Positions 42,534-51,046 of a DNA stretch of 64,000 bases are shown piece after piece. A program made the position numbers and the translations under genes. The notes beneath the pieces are model-generated. The model was not told where the DNA came from and made no database searches. It saw only the letters and a list, made by a program, of their open reading frames with translations. Source of the stretch: Hydrogenoanaerobacterium saccharovorans (GTDB taxonomy: Bacteria; Bacillota; Clostridia; Oscillospirales; Ruminococcaceae); contig NZ_JACSNR010000004.1 in the NCBI RefSeq assembly GCF_016901815.1, positions 124,001 through 188,000 of the forward strand, written 5' to 3'. How positions within the stretch are numbered: the stretch's first letter is position 1; each line of letters starts with the position of its first letter.

Positions 42534-43172
42534 TTATACATGCTGTCCGGTGAGCGAATAGCAGACCCATTCGGCAATGTTGGTGGCATGGTCGCCGATG
42601 CGCTCAAAATACTTAGCGATCATCAGCAGATCCAGGAAGATCTCGCCATTTTCCGGCTGTGCCGCAACGGCAGCAGTCAGCTCATCCTTGACCTTCTGGA
42701 ACAGGGTATCCACCACATCATCCGAGGCAATCACAGCCACGGCAGCATCATAGTCCTTGCGGACAAAGGAATCAATGCTGTCGGTTACCATCTTGATGGA
42801 GGCACGGGCCATATCACCGATATGCACCCGGCTCTCAAACTTGTACTGTACGACATATTCCAGCATCTCTGCGATATCCCGGGCCTGGTCGCCGATCCGC
42901 TCCATATCCGAGATCATCTTCAGTGCCGAGGATACCACCCGCAGGTCACTGGCTACCGGCTGCTGCTGCAGCAGGATCTTCATGCAGAGCGCTTCGATCT
43001 CCCGCTCCTTGTCATCGATCTGGTCATCCAGATCCAGCGCATGGGGCAGATAGGTCAGATCACTGTCCAGCAGGCTCTTGGCTACAATGGAAATCGCTTC
43101 CTCGCACAATGCTCCCATCCGGATCAGTTCCACATTCAGCTGTTCCAGCTGACGGTCAAATCTTGTACGCAT
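42534..43172 (-). CDS. phoU: Phosphate signalling complex protein PhoU
   Basis: A 212-residue all-helical protein with two PhoU repeats: MRTRFDRQLEQLNVELIRMG, DLRVVSSALKMISDMERIGDQARDIAE, and the second repeat ending YFERIGDHATNIAEWV. It links Pst transport state to PhoR and restrains kinase activity. The ATG at 43172 follows the pstB stop by 1 bp, with AGGAAGG in the end of pstB as its ribosome site; longer upstream frames are spurious. Confidence 0.95.
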   Translation of the reverse strand: MRTRFDRQLEQLNVELIRMGALCEEAISIVAKSLLDSDLTYLPHALDLDDQIDDKEREIEALCMKILLQQQPVASDLRVVSSALKMISDMERIGDQARDIAEMLEYVVQYKFESRVHIGDMARASIKMVTDSIDSFVRKDYDAAVAVIASDDVVDTLFQKVKDELTAAVAAQPENGEIFLDLLMIAKYFERIGDHATNIAEWVCYSLTGQHV

Positions 43173-43173
43173 A

Positions 43174-43926
43174 TCAACCAAACCTTCCTGTGATATAGTC
43201 CTCGGTGCGCTTGTCCCGGGGCTGGGAGAACATCTGCTCGGTTTCGCCGTACTCCACAACCTCTCCCAGCAGGAAGAAAGCTGTCTTGTCAGCTACACGC
43301 ACCGCCTGCTGCATATTATGGGTCACCATCACAATGGTGTACCGGTCCTTGAGCTCCATTACCAGTTCCTCAATCTTGGAGGTGGAGATGGGGTCCAGAG
43401 CCGATGTGGGCTCATCCATCAGCAGCACTTCCGGCTCCACTGCCAACGCACGGGCAATGCACAGACGCTGCTGCTGTCCGCCGGAAAGACCCAGCGCACT
43501 CTTCTTCAGACGGTCCTTGAGTTCGTCCCAGATAGCCGCGCCCCGCAGCGACCGTTCCACCAGTTCATCGAGCTTGGCCTTGGAACGGATGCCATGGGTC
43601 CGGGGACCATAGGCAATATTGTCATAGACGCTCATCGGGAAGGGATTGGGCTTCTGGAACACCATGCCCACCCGCTTGCGCAGTTCAAATACATCCATGT
43701 CCGGCCCGAAAATATCCTTGCCGTCCAGAAGAATCTTGCCGTCGATCCGGCAGCCTTCCACCAGGTCATTCATGCGGTCCAGGGTCCGGAGCAGTGTGGA
43801 TTTGCCACAGCCGGACGGGCCGATGAATGCGGTGATGCCATGTTCCTGGATCTCCAGGTTGATGTCCTTGAGCGCCTTGAAATCCCCATAGTAGAGGTCA
43901 AGGTGCTGTATGTCAAATTTATTCAT
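43174..43926 (-). CDS. pstB: Phosphate ABC transporter ATP-binding protein
   Basis: A 250-residue ATPase of normal PstB length: Walker [10 protein letters not shown], the PstB-typical [19 protein letters not shown], signature [15 protein letters not shown], and Walker B with DEPTSALDP. It drives high-affinity phosphate uptake with PstA and PstC. The ATG at 43926 is 4 bp after the pstA stop and follows AGGTGA. Confidence 0.97.
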   Translation of the reverse strand: MNKFDIQHLDLYYGDFKALKDINLEIQEHGITAFIGPSGCGKSTLLRTLDRMNDLVEGCRIDGKILLDGKDIFGPDMDVFELRKRVGMVFQKPNPFPMSVYDNIAYGPRTHGIRSKAKLDELVERSLRGAAIWDELKDRLKKSALGLSGGQQQRLCIARALAVEPEVLLMDEPTSALDPISTSKIEELVMELKDRYTIVMVTHNMQQAVRVADKTAFFLLGEVVEYGETEQMFSQPRDKRTEDYITGRFG

Positions 43927-43930
43927 ATCG

Positions 43931-44773
43931 TCACCTGTTCTGAATTTTGTTTGCCACATAGGCGCTGAGCCGGTTGATGATGAATACCAGCACCAGCAGC
44001 ACCACGGCGGTGGCATAGGCTTCGTCGGTGTAAAGACCTTCGGAGAGCAATGCATACATATGCACTGCCAGGGTGCGTCCGCCGCTCATGAGGGAATTCG
44101 GCACACCGGTTACCGAACCGGCGGTGTAGATCAGGGCGGCAGTCTCACCTACGATACGGCCCACACCCAGGATCACACCCGAGAGGATGCCCGGCATAGC
44201 CGAAGGCAGCACCACCCGGAAGATGGTGCGCAGCCGTCCGGCACCCAGGCCGTAGCTGCCTTCCCGGTAGCTGTCCGGCACCGCCAGCAGCGCCTCCTCG
44301 GTGGTGCGCATGATGAGCGGCAGGATCATGATCGCCAGTGTGATGATACCAGCCATGAGGCTGTATCCCCAGTCCAGCCAGCGCACAAAGGCCATATAGC
44401 CGAACAGACCATAGACAATGGACGGAATACCCGAGAGGGTCTCGGTGGTCATGCGGATCACCGGCACCACCTTGTTGCCCCGCTTGGCATACTCGGTGAG
44501 GTAGATCGCCGAACCGATGCCGAAGGGTACCGCAATGAGCAGGGTCATCAGCACCATGGTAATGGTATTGATGATGGCAGGCATCATCGAGGCATTCTTG
44601 GAGGTGTACTTCCACTCAAACAGTGAGGGCTTCAGGTTGGGAATGCCCTTGATGAGGATATAGAACACCAGCGAAAACAGCACCAGGACAGTCAGGGCCG
44701 CGGCAGTTGTCACCAGAATGCGCAGTGCCACTGCCTTGGGATGCTTTTTATACATACGGAAGTACTGCTTCAC
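43931..44773 (-). CDS. pstA: Phosphate ABC transporter permease PstA
   Basis: A 280-residue permease with six membrane helices and the binding-protein-dependent transport loop in [24 protein letters not shown] region. The GTG start forms a 4-bp GTGA overlap with the pstC stop and has AGGAGGG upstream, so translation is coupled. It forms the membrane channel with PstC. Confidence 0.95.
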   Translation of the reverse strand: MKQYFRMYKKHPKAVALRILVTTAAALTVLVLFSLVFYILIKGIPNLKPSLFEWKYTSKNASMMPAIINTITMVLMTLLIAVPFGIGSAIYLTEYAKRGNKVVPVIRMTTETLSGIPSIVYGLFGYMAFVRWLDWGYSLMAGIITLAIMILPLIMRTTEEALLAVPDSYREGSYGLGAGRLRTIFRVVLPSAMPGILSGVILGVGRIVGETAALIYTAGSVTGVPNSLMSGGRTLAVHMYALLSEGLYTDEAYATAVVLLVLVFIINRLSAYVANKIQNR

Positions 44774-45621
44774 TTGTCATCCCTCCTTCTGAGCAGCGAG
44801 AAGCTGAGGTTGATCAGCAGGATAAAGATGAACAGCACCACGCCGGTTGCCAGCAGGGCTTCCCGGTGCATGTCGGCAGCATAACCCATCTCCAGCACGA
44901 TATTGGCTGTGAGGGTACGCACACCGCTGAGCAGGCTGTCCGGAATGATGGGCTGGTTGCCTGCTACCATGCTCACTGCCATGGCCTCGCCGATGGAACG
45001 GTCGATTGCCAGAATCACACCGGCGGTCAGGCCGCTCTTGGCTGCGGGCAGCATCACTTTGAACACGGTTTCCTCGGGAGTGGCTCCCAGGGCCAGGGCG
45101 CCTTCATAATAGCTCTCGGGCACGGCACGGATGGAAGCCTCACCCACACTGATGAGGGTGGGCAGGATCATGATGCCCAGCAGGATGGAGGCAGTCAGGA
45201 CGCTCTTGCCGTTGCCGCCGAACAGATCCCGCATGATGGGCACAATCACCACCAGGCCGAAGAAGCCATAGACAATGGAGGGAATGCCAGCCAGCAGATC
45301 CACTGCCGGCTTGAGGTACTTATAGACACGGGGCGGGCAGAACCGGGCCAGATAAACGGCACACAGCAGTCCCACCGGCACACCGATGATCAGCGATCCG
45401 GCAGTGACATAGATACTGCCCAGGATCATCGGGAAGATGCCATAGATATCATTGGTAGGTTTCCATGTGGTACCCAGCAGGAAATCGAACGGGCCGATCT
45501 CCGCAATGGTGGGAAGTCCATTCGCAAACAGGAACAGACAGATTATAATTACAGCGAATATAGAAGCAAGGGCCGTGACTAAGAAGACACAGCCCATGCT
45601 CTTTTCTCTGAGTTTATTCAT
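44770..45621 (-). CDS. pstC: Phosphate ABC transporter permease PstC
   Basis: A 283-residue permease with six helices; the segment RAVPESYYEGALALGATPEETVF is the cytoplasmic coupling loop that contacts PstB. The start follows GAGGTGA. It is second in the operon, 41 bp after pstS. Confidence 0.95.
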   Translation of the reverse strand: MNKLREKSMGCVFLVTALASIFAVIIICLFLFANGLPTIAEIGPFDFLLGTTWKPTNDIYGIFPMILGSIYVTAGSLIIGVPVGLLCAVYLARFCPPRVYKYLKPAVDLLAGIPSIVYGFFGLVVIVPIMRDLFGGNGKSVLTASILLGIMILPTLISVGEASIRAVPESYYEGALALGATPEETVFKVMLPAAKSGLTAGVILAIDRSIGEAMAVSMVAGNQPIIPDSLLSGVRTLTANIVLEMGYAADMHREALLATGVVLFIFILLINLSFSLLRRRDDK

Positions 45622-45662
45622 CGGCTCACCTCAGAAAATGTTTGATCTGTTGTCGATCAGTT

Positions 45663-46535
45663 TTAGGCAACTTCCGACCAGTTGGTCAGTTCGCCCATGT
45701 AGATCCCCTTGACCTGCTCGCTTGTGAGTCCGGTTACAGTGCTTTCGTTGTTGACGATTACAGCAATACCATCATTGGCAATGACTGTGCCGACTACACC
45801 CTGCTCCAGCTCGCTGTCCTTCAGGGCACGGGAAGCCATACCGATATCCGAAGTGCCGGCGATGGCATCATTTACACCAGTGGTGGAGTCGCTCTGCTGC
45901 AGCTCGATGGTTACATCGGGGTTCAGAGCCTCATACTCTTCCTTCAGCACCTGCATTACAGGAGTTACAGAGGAGGAACCGGATACGGTTACAGTACCGG
46001 TCTTGCCGGAGGGAGTGTAGGAACCGCTATTTTCAACGCTGATGTAGCCTTCCTCAGCTACAATGGCCTGACCCTGCTCGCTCATGATGAAGTTTACAAA
46101 GTCCTGAGCGGTCTCGCTGAGGCCTTCCTTGGTGGCAATGTTGAAGGGACGGTATACCTTATATGTACCGTTGTTGATGTTCTCTACAGTAGCTGCTACA
46201 CCATCAATCTCCAGAGCCTTGACAGTGTTGTTCAGGGAGCCCAGGGAGATGTAGCCGATGGCATCGGGGTTGCCGGCTACGGTGGTCATAACAACCGAGG
46301 TGCTGTTGGAGATCTCAGCGGACTGGGTGATGGCATCGTTGCCGTCAGCGTCCTCAATGCCGAAGAGCTCTACGAAGGCGCCGCGGGTACCCGAACCATC
46401 TTCACGGGTTACAACCGAGATGGGGTTGCCGGCGGTGCTGTTGTCAGCGGTGGAACTGTTTTCGTTGCTGCTGCAGCCGGACAGAGCGCCTACTGCCAGA
46501 GCGGCACACATAAAGATTGCTGCGAACTTTTTCAT
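45663..46535 (-). CDS. pstS: Phosphate-binding lipoprotein PstS
   Basis: A 290-residue lipoprotein: signal peptide with lipobox LSGC (Cys near residue 21), a Ser/Thr-rich linker, then the type II periplasmic-binding fold with EDGSGTRGAF, the phosphate-binding SGTR loop, and VSGSSSVTPVMQVL. It captures phosphate outside the membrane. It is the first gene of pstSCAB-phoU-phoBR, behind a weak -35 promoter and Pho-box-like repeats. Confidence 0.95.
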   Translation of the reverse strand: MKKFAAIFMCAALAVGALSGCSSNENSSTADNSTAGNPISVVTREDGSGTRGAFVELFGIEDADGNDAITQSAEISNSTSVVMTTVAGNPDAIGYISLGSLNNTVKALEIDGVAATVENINNGTYKVYRPFNIATKEGLSETAQDFVNFIMSEQGQAIVAEEGYISVENSGSYTPSGKTGTVTVSGSSSVTPVMQVLKEEYEALNPDVTIELQQSDSTTGVNDAIAGTSDIGMASRALKDSELEQGVVGTVIANDGIAVIVNNESTVTGLTSEQVKGIYMGELTNWSEVA

Positions 46536-46581
46536 ATTGTTTTACTTCCTTTCAGCTGTCTTTGTTTAGCTTTCAGTCGTT

Positions 46582-46610
46582 ATTTTAAGGCTGATGCGTT
46601 ACATCTGAAA
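46582..46610 (-). promoter_or_regulatory. Promoter of the pst operon
   Basis: Minus strand: poor -35 TTTCAG (46605-46610), 17-bp spacer, TAAAAT (46582-46587), 47 bp before the pstS start. A weak -35 directly beside activator repeats fits an activated promoter. Confidence 0.6.
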
Positions 46611-46619
46611 CAAGAGCTG

Positions 46620-46647
46620 TGTTAAATCTGTGTAACATAGTCTGTAA
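46620..46647 (-). promoter_or_regulatory. Probable Pho box
   Basis: On the minus strand three direct repeats TTACA (46643-46647), TTACA (46631-46635) and TTAACA (46620-46625) are spaced 12 and 11 bp, close to the 11-bp periodicity of TTAACA-type PhoP sites in Firmicutes. A further TTAACA lies at 46662-46667. They end 9 bp upstream of the pst -35. Confidence 0.65.
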
Positions 46648-46660
46648 CATGGGACTTTTT

Positions 46661-46689
46661 TTGTTAAATCCCCGCTTTTGTGATATAAT
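46661..46689 (+). promoter_or_regulatory. Divergent promoter of the coiled-coil / MntR-like genes
   Basis: TTGTTA (46661-46666), 17-bp spacer, perfect TATAAT (46684-46689). The -35 overlaps the outermost TTAACA half-site of the pst regulatory region. Confidence 0.8.
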
Positions 46690-46695
46690 AGCCGC

Positions 46696-46826
46696 AAAAC
46701 AGCTCAGCATTCCGGCAGCCGGACAACTGTGGACTCTGCCTGTCCCCTGTCCGGCTGACCGATGAGCCATTTCGCTTCTGCTCCGCGGCAAAACCGGAGC
46801 ACCGGCGGCAGAGAGGTGAGAATATT
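46696..46826 (+). other. Structured 5' leader before the coiled-coil gene
   Basis: About 130 nt of leader with two strong hairpins. First: GCTCA/TGAGC (46702-46706, 46763-46767), CAGCCGGACA/TGTCCGGCTG (46716-46725, 46748-46757) and an inner GGAC/GTCC. Second: TGCTCCG/CGGAGCA (46779-46785, 46795-46801), ending just before the ribosome site. No T run follows, so it is not a terminator; it could be a translational control element. I do not recognise a known riboswitch. Confidence 0.4.
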
Positions 46827-46830
46827 GCGG

Positions 46831-47088
46831 ATGACAAAGAAACTGCCGGACGGCAGCTATGAGCTGACCGATCCCGATCAGCTCCGGGAGGCGATCCAGC
46901 GGCTGGGGCAGGCCGAGGATGCCCTGGAAAGCCTCAGTGAGCAGTACCATGCCATGGAGGCCAAACTGGAAGCGGAGCGCAGCCGGGGACACGGCACCCG
47001 TTCGGTGACCTTCAACCGGATGCTGGCAGAAAAACTGATGCTCAGTGGAATGCTGGAACGGTTCCGGTTCCATGGCGTGGAACTGTAA
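46831..47088 (+). CDS. Small helical (coiled-coil) protein of unknown function
   Basis: An 85-residue charged protein: a short N-terminal strand-like region (KLPDGSYELTDPDQL), a long amphipathic helix (REAIQRLGQAEDALESLSEQYHAMEAKLEAER), and a C-terminal helix ending FRFHGVEL. No signal peptide or membrane segment. The start is ATG 46831, about 11 bp after AGAGGTGA; a TTG at 46825 is nearer the usual spacing and equally possible. It precedes the MntR-like gene by 81 bp on the same strand, so the two are probably co-transcribed. Confidence 0.65.
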   Translation: MTKKLPDGSYELTDPDQLREAIQRLGQAEDALESLSEQYHAMEAKLEAERSRGHGTRSVTFNRMLAEKLMLSGMLERFRFHGVEL

Positions 47089-47169
47089 AGGGACAGTTCC
47101 ATTTTTCTGGCGGATTGCAAAATCCGACGGCATCTGTTACCATATTAGACAGAGAGTGAGGTGGATAAG

Positions 47170-47547
47170 ATGGAAATTCGTGAATCCGCAGAGGATTACC
47201 TGGAGCGTATCCTGATGCTCAATAAGAGCATGGGACAGGTCCGGGCCGTGGATATTGCCAACCTGATGAATTTCTCCAAGCCGAGTGTCAGCATTGCGCT
47301 GAAAAAGCTGCGGCAGAACGGCTATGTGAATATTGATGGCGGCGGTTATATCACCCTGACTGAAAGCGGTCTGGAGATTGCGGAACGGGTATTTGAGCGT
47401 CACCGGCTGATTTCCCAGCTGCTGATGGCCCTGGGTGTGGATGAAGAGACTGCCAAAGAGGACGCCTGCCGTGTGGAACATGATCTGAGTGTGGAATCCT
47501 TCGAAGCCATCAAGGAATACTGCCGGAAAAACCTGCAGATCCAATAA
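47170..47547 (+). CDS. MntR/DtxR family metal-dependent regulator
   Basis: A 125-residue protein: N-terminal winged helix (SAEDYLERILML, then VRAVDIANLMNFSKPSVSIALKKLRQNGYV) and a metal-binding dimerisation domain (ERHRLISQLLMALGVDEETAKEDACRVEHDLS) with the conserved Glu/His ligands; the C-terminal SH3-like domain of DtxR is absent, as in MntR. It should repress metal-uptake genes when Mn(II) or Fe(II) is plentiful. The ATG at 47170 follows GAGGTGG at 5-8 bp; a GTG at 47161 is the alternative. No metal transporter is adjacent. The 195-bp gap to the tRNA gene holds only the tRNA promoter. Confidence 0.9.
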   Translation: MEIRESAEDYLERILMLNKSMGQVRAVDIANLMNFSKPSVSIALKKLRQNGYVNIDGGGYITLTESGLEIAERVFERHRLISQLLMALGVDEETAKEDACRVEHDLSVESFEAIKEYCRKNLQIQ

Positions 47548-47699
47548 ATTCCGATTCAGATTATTTACACTTCGGATATGGAATGGCGATTTTCCTGTTC
47601 TATGATGATCCCAGACAGCCGGATCACGGCAGGAATATCCCATTTCTTCTGAGTTGGAACCGTTCAGCATTTTTTCATGCAGATTTCTTGGAAAAACTA

Positions 47700-47728
47700 T
47701 TGACAGCTTCCAACCGGGATGATATAAT
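47700..47728 (+). promoter_or_regulatory. Consensus promoter of tRNA-Leu
   Basis: TTGACA (47700-47705), 17-bp spacer, TATAAT (47723-47728): a perfect housekeeping promoter. Confidence 0.95.
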
Positions 47729-47742
47729 AAATATCGTTCCGT

Positions 47743-47828
47743 GCGAGGGTGGCGGAATGGCAGACGCACCAGCTTGAGGTGCTGGCGGTAGCAATACTGT
47801 GTGGGTTCAAGTCCCATCCTTCGCACCA
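47743..47828 (+). tRNA. tRNA-Leu (GAG)
   Basis: An 86-nt class II tRNA: acceptor GCGAGGG/CCTTCGC (one G-T pair), anticodon stem CCAGC/GCTGG with loop TTGAGGT (anticodon GAG), a long variable arm, T arm GGGTTCAAGTCCC, and encoded CCA. Confidence 0.96.
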
Positions 47829-47831
47829 AAG

Positions 47832-47868
47832 AAAAAGAGATGTTCCTGTTGGAGCATCTCTTTTTTCT
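47832..47868 (+). terminator. Terminator of tRNA-Leu
   Basis: Stem about 47833-47847 with 47852-47866 (one G-T pair), 4-nt loop, then T6C T4, directly after the tRNA. Confidence 0.85.
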
Positions 47869-47912
47869 TTTTTCCGGCTCTGTATCATTCATTTGAAAGG
47901 AGTTTTTCTTCC

Positions 47913-48566
47913 ATGAAACCATTTTCCGCAATTCTGACTGTCATGCTGGCTGCCTCCCTGCTGCTCACTGGCTGCAGCAGTTCCCAGACAGAAAGCTCCA
48001 CTCCGGAGAGCTCTTCTTCCTCCCAGTCCTCCAGTGAACCGGACTCCTCTGCGGAAATTCCCAACCCGGTCCAGCCGGTGAAAACTGCCGCTGAACTGGC
48101 TGAAATGGGCTTTGACATCGTTCTTCCCGCCGAGGCGGAAGAGATCGAATATTCGGTCATTGACGGCACCATTGCCCAGGCTGTCTTTACCATGTCGGAC
48201 AGCGAATGGACCCTGCGCACCGGCGAATCGGATGAGGATATCTCCGGTCTGAACGGCGAGCGCACCGCTCTGGGCACTCTGGACGAAACTGCCCATGACG
48301 GCACCGCAGTGACTGTCACCATCGAGTCGGTGGACACCGGCGAAGAAACCCTCCGGCTGTGCGCCTCCTGGGAACTGGATGGAATGCGCTACACCCTGAC
48401 CACCCTCACCGAGGACGAAACCGCTTTTGAAGAGATGTGCGGCACCATCGTCGGCTATCTGGGCGGTGAAACCGCTGCCGACGCGGACAGCTCCGAAGCA
48501 GATGAAACCGAGAGCTCCTCTGCCTCCGACGCACAGGACAGCTCCTCGGCAGATTCCGCTGAATAA
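47913..48566 (+). CDS. Lipoprotein of unknown function with Ser/Glu-rich ends
   Basis: A 217-residue lipoprotein: signal peptide with lipobox LTGC (Cys near residue 21), a Ser/Glu-rich linker (about 22-55), a globular domain (about 60-190, FDIVLPAEAEEIEYSVIDG through YTLTTLTEDETAFEEMCGTIV) and a Ser/Asp/Glu-rich tail. I do not recognise the domain; its layout (small beta-rich lobe with a strand pattern LRLCASWELDGMRYTL) resembles secreted DUF4367-type modules, but this is weak. The ATG at 47913 follows AAAGGAG. It should be tethered to the outer face of the membrane. Confidence 0.75.
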   Translation: MKPFSAILTVMLAASLLLTGCSSSQTESSTPESSSSSQSSSEPDSSAEIPNPVQPVKTAAELAEMGFDIVLPAEAEEIEYSVIDGTIAQAVFTMSDSEWTLRTGESDEDISGLNGERTALGTLDETAHDGTAVTVTIESVDTGEETLRLCASWELDGMRYTLTTLTEDETAFEEMCGTIVGYLGGETAADADSSEADETESSSASDAQDSSSADSAE

Positions 48567-48580
48567 CCTCTCCTGAATCA

Positions 48581-48616
48581 AAAAACTCCGGCCCCATCAC
48601 GTGAGCCGGAGTTTTT
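48581..48616. terminator. Bidirectional terminator between lipoprotein and deacylase genes
   Basis: A 12-bp stem (48581-48592 with 48605-48616), 12-nt loop, with A and T runs on both sides. It serves the plus-strand lipoprotein gene and the minus-strand gene ending at 48622. Confidence 0.9.
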
Positions 48617-48621
48617 TCTGT

Positions 48622-49575
48622 TTATCCGCGGGGAGGCCGTGCCAGTGCCAGCAGGGAATCCCCTGCCCGGACACCCAGCGCCACTGTGCCGTACAGCACA
48701 AACCCATCCCAGGGAGCGGTGATCTCCTGGAGGACAGTCCCGAAGAAGTCGGTAAGGCGTCCCAGGCATTCCCCTGCCTGGAATTCCTCACCGGGCTGGC
48801 GCAGCAGATGCCAGCAGCCATTGGCTTCGGCATCGTAGTAGGCAGTCTCGGTGATGTCCATCTGCCGGGGATTGCCGGTCACCGGACGCTCCAGACAGCC
48901 CAGCTCCGCCAGGATGGACAGCAGGTCCTCCCGGTACGCAGCCTGATCCTCCGGGCTGCAGCCGCTCTGCCCGCCCCGCTCAATGAGGATCGCCGGTGTG
49001 CCGATGGCTGCGGCTGTTCCGCTGGTGCCCACCATCGAAGTGGACGCCACCCGGCAGGCCACACTCATAGCCCGGCACATCCGCTGGGATTCCGCCAGTA
49101 CCTCCGGCCGGGCCAGCGCCGGATAGTAGACAAAGGGCATCACCAGTTCAGGGGCATCGCCGCTGTGGATGTCAATGAGATAGTCCGCCTTGGCATGGAG
49201 TTCCCGCTGGATCTGGGCCGCCAGCCGCTGACTGTAACTTCCCTGGGGGTCTCCCGGGAACATCCGGTTGAGATTCTTCCCATCCTCCTTTACCACAAAG
49301 GGCAGGCGCTCATAGAAGGACGATACATTGAGCATGGGCACCAGAATCAGCCGTCCGCTCACCTGGGAGGGCTCCAGCTCCCGGCAGAGCTCCATCACTG
49401 CCGCCGCGCCGGGATACTCACAGGCATGGACTCCCGCTGTGAGCAGTACCGTCTTGCCCGGCTTTGTCCCGTGGATCAGGCAGATGGGGATGGTCTTTTC
49501 CCCATCCGGTCCCGCAAAATATCCCTGTACCTTCTCCCCTGGCTGCGCTGTCAGCCCACAGATTGTCCATTCCAT
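48622..49575 (-). CDS. Succinylglutamate desuccinylase/aspartoacylase family zinc hydrolase
   Basis: A 317-residue M14-like enzyme. Zinc ligands are in GVHACEYPG (near residue 48) and DIHSGD (near 139); NLNRMFPG supplies the substrate-carboxylate arginine and LIERGGQSG the late active-site loop. The C-terminal 90 residues form the beta domain seen in AstE/ASPA-like proteins. Relatives remove acyl groups from N-acyl amino acids; the substrate here is unknown. The start follows AAAGGAGG. The promoter overlaps a dyad probably bound by the TetR protein encoded just upstream. Confidence 0.88.
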   Translation of the reverse strand: MEWTICGLTAQPGEKVQGYFAGPDGEKTIPICLIHGTKPGKTVLLTAGVHACEYPGAAAVMELCRELEPSQVSGRLILVPMLNVSSFYERLPFVVKEDGKNLNRMFPGDPQGSYSQRLAAQIQRELHAKADYLIDIHSGDAPELVMPFVYYPALARPEVLAESQRMCRAMSVACRVASTSMVGTSGTAAAIGTPAILIERGGQSGCSPEDQAAYREDLLSILAELGCLERPVTGNPRQMDITETAYYDAEANGCWHLLRQPGEEFQAGECLGRLTDFFGTVLQEITAPWDGFVLYGTVALGVRAGDSLLALARPPRG

Positions 49576-49592
49576 CCTGTTTCCTCCTTTTA

Positions 49593-49606
49593 TTAGTTAC
49601 AACTAA
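49593..49606. promoter_or_regulatory. Operator-like dyad before the deacylase gene
   Basis: Inverted repeat TTAGTT/AACTAA with a 2-bp centre, starting 5 bp downstream of the -10 box. A TetR-family repressor gene is immediately upstream. Confidence 0.55.
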
Positions 49607-49611
49607 CTACA

Positions 49612-49640
49612 AGTGTACCGGATTTCCCGGCATTTTGCAA
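49612..49640 (-). promoter_or_regulatory. Promoter of the deacylase gene
   Basis: Minus strand: TTGCAA (49635-49640), 17-bp spacer, TACACT (49612-49617). Confidence 0.6.
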
Positions 49641-49650
49641 GAGGGATTGA

Positions 49651-49690
49651 CACAAAAACGGCGCTGCCCGTTCTGGACAACGCCGTTTTT
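49651..49690 (-). terminator. Terminator of the TetR gene
   Basis: A 10-bp stem (49654-49663 with 49681-49690), 17-nt loop, and T5 on the minus strand, 12 bp after the stop. Confidence 0.8.
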
Positions 49691-49702
49691 TGATTTAGAT
49701 TC

Positions 49703-50338
49703 TCAGGAAGCGGTACGCCCTGGCGCAAATCCCGGAAGGATATGCCCGAAAAATTCCCGGCGTCCGGCTTCGGTGAGGTTCGGGAGCAGCAGGCTCCAGA
49801 TGCACTGACGGAACTGGGGACACCGGTTTCCGATGCTCTCTTCCATCTCCGCATAGCCATCCCAGTACCGGTACACCATCTGGATGGCTGTGATCAGCTC
49901 GCTGTAATGTCCGCTGTACAGTTCTCCGCACAGCTGACCGCTCCGCTCCAGGGAACGCAGGGTTTCCGCCCACAGTCCCCGGTTGGCCCGCACCAGATTC
50001 TTCTGGCACTGGAGCATCTTCTCCCCCAGCTGCTCATCCAGGCTATACCGCCGGAACAGACAGCTGCTCTGGGCCGCGATCTTGGAGAACCGCTCCAGCA
50101 TGGCATCAACTTCCGCCAATGTGCCGGGAATATCCGCCGGACGGCTGACCTCCTCATTGATCTGATCCAATACCGCCAGCATGATCCGTTCCTTGCGCCC
50201 GTAGTAGTAGGTCAGATTCCCCACACTGATTCCGGCCCGGTCTGCAATGTCCCGCATGGACACTTTATCATAGCCATACAGTCCGAACAGCTCTTTGGCA
50301 CAGATCAGGATCTGCTGTATCTTATCTTCTTTTGCCAT
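49703..50338 (-). CDS. TetR/AcrR family transcriptional regulator
   Basis: A 211-residue protein: N-terminal helix-turn-helix (IQQILICAKELFGLYGYDKVSMRDIADRAGISVGNLTYYYGRKERIMLAVLDQI) and a helical ligand-binding domain. It probably controls the following deacylase gene through the TTAGTT/AACTAA dyad (inference from position). The start follows AGAGGGG. A terminator separates it from that gene, so the two are separate transcripts. It lies 30 bp after the PAP2 gene. Confidence 0.9.
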   Translation of the reverse strand: MAKEDKIQQILICAKELFGLYGYDKVSMRDIADRAGISVGNLTYYYGRKERIMLAVLDQINEEVSRPADIPGTLAEVDAMLERFSKIAAQSSCLFRRYSLDEQLGEKMLQCQKNLVRANRGLWAETLRSLERSGQLCGELYSGHYSELITAIQMVYRYWDGYAEMEESIGNRCPQFRQCIWSLLLPNLTEAGRREFFGHILPGFAPGRTAS

Positions 50339-50368
50339 TAAAATCCCCTCTCTGCCTTGGCTGTCCGG

Positions 50369-51046
50369 TCAGCTGTGGATCTTCTCAGGCTGACGGACCG
50401 GTTCTCCCGCGGGACTTACCACCCGGTTCCAGATTCCATGCAGCAGTGTGGTAAGAGCCATTCCCCAGAACACATCAATCACCGAATGCTGCTTGAGGAA
50501 CAGGGTGGACAGGACAATCGCTATAAAAATCCCATGGGAAACAAGCCGTACCCAGCGCTTCTGGCCCAGCACACTGCGGCAGAGTGCCAGATCCATCGCC
50601 ATGGACGACGCCACATGGATAGACGGACAGACATTGGTGGGGGTATCCACCTGCTGCATCAGCCGGACGATCTCGGCAAAGAGATTGTGCCGGGTGATCT
50701 CCACCCGCAGATCAAGACCATTGGGGAAGATCACATAGAGCAGCAGACAGGTGGTCATACCCACAAACATCACAAAACACAGGTAGTAATACTGCCTGAG
50801 ATCATACCGCAGCAGGGCGAGCGGGATCACAGCCAGCTCTACAAACCAGATTGCATAGGGTATGATGAAATACTCACAGAACGGAATCCAGTCGTCCACC
50901 ACACTGTGGATGATATACCGGGGCTCCACCAGCTGTTCCACCAGGAAAAAGCCCAGCAGATAAAACGGCATATAGGTCAGTGCGATGGCGATGGGATGCT
51001 CCCGGTAAAAATCCTTGATCCGGCTCCACCGGTTCCGGGTGCTCAC
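50369..51046 (-). CDS. PAP2 superfamily membrane phosphatase
   Basis: A 225-residue protein with five to six hydrophobic helices. The catalytic PAP2 motifs CPSIHVASS (near residue 140) and KQHSVIDV (near 185) are intact. This inositolphosphotransferase-like branch acts on lipid phosphates at the membrane. The GTG start forms a GTGA overlap with the end of the large activase gene, so it is translated from the same message; no functional link between the two is obvious. Confidence 0.88.
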   Translation of the reverse strand: MSTRNRWSRIKDFYREHPIAIALTYMPFYLLGFFLVEQLVEPRYIIHSVVDDWIPFCEYFIIPYAIWFVELAVIPLALLRYDLRQYYYLCFVMFVGMTTCLLLYVIFPNGLDLRVEITRHNLFAEIVRLMQQVDTPTNVCPSIHVASSMAMDLALCRSVLGQKRWVRLVSHGIFIAIVLSTLFLKQHSVIDVFWGMALTTLLHGIWNRVVSPAGEPVRQPEKIHS

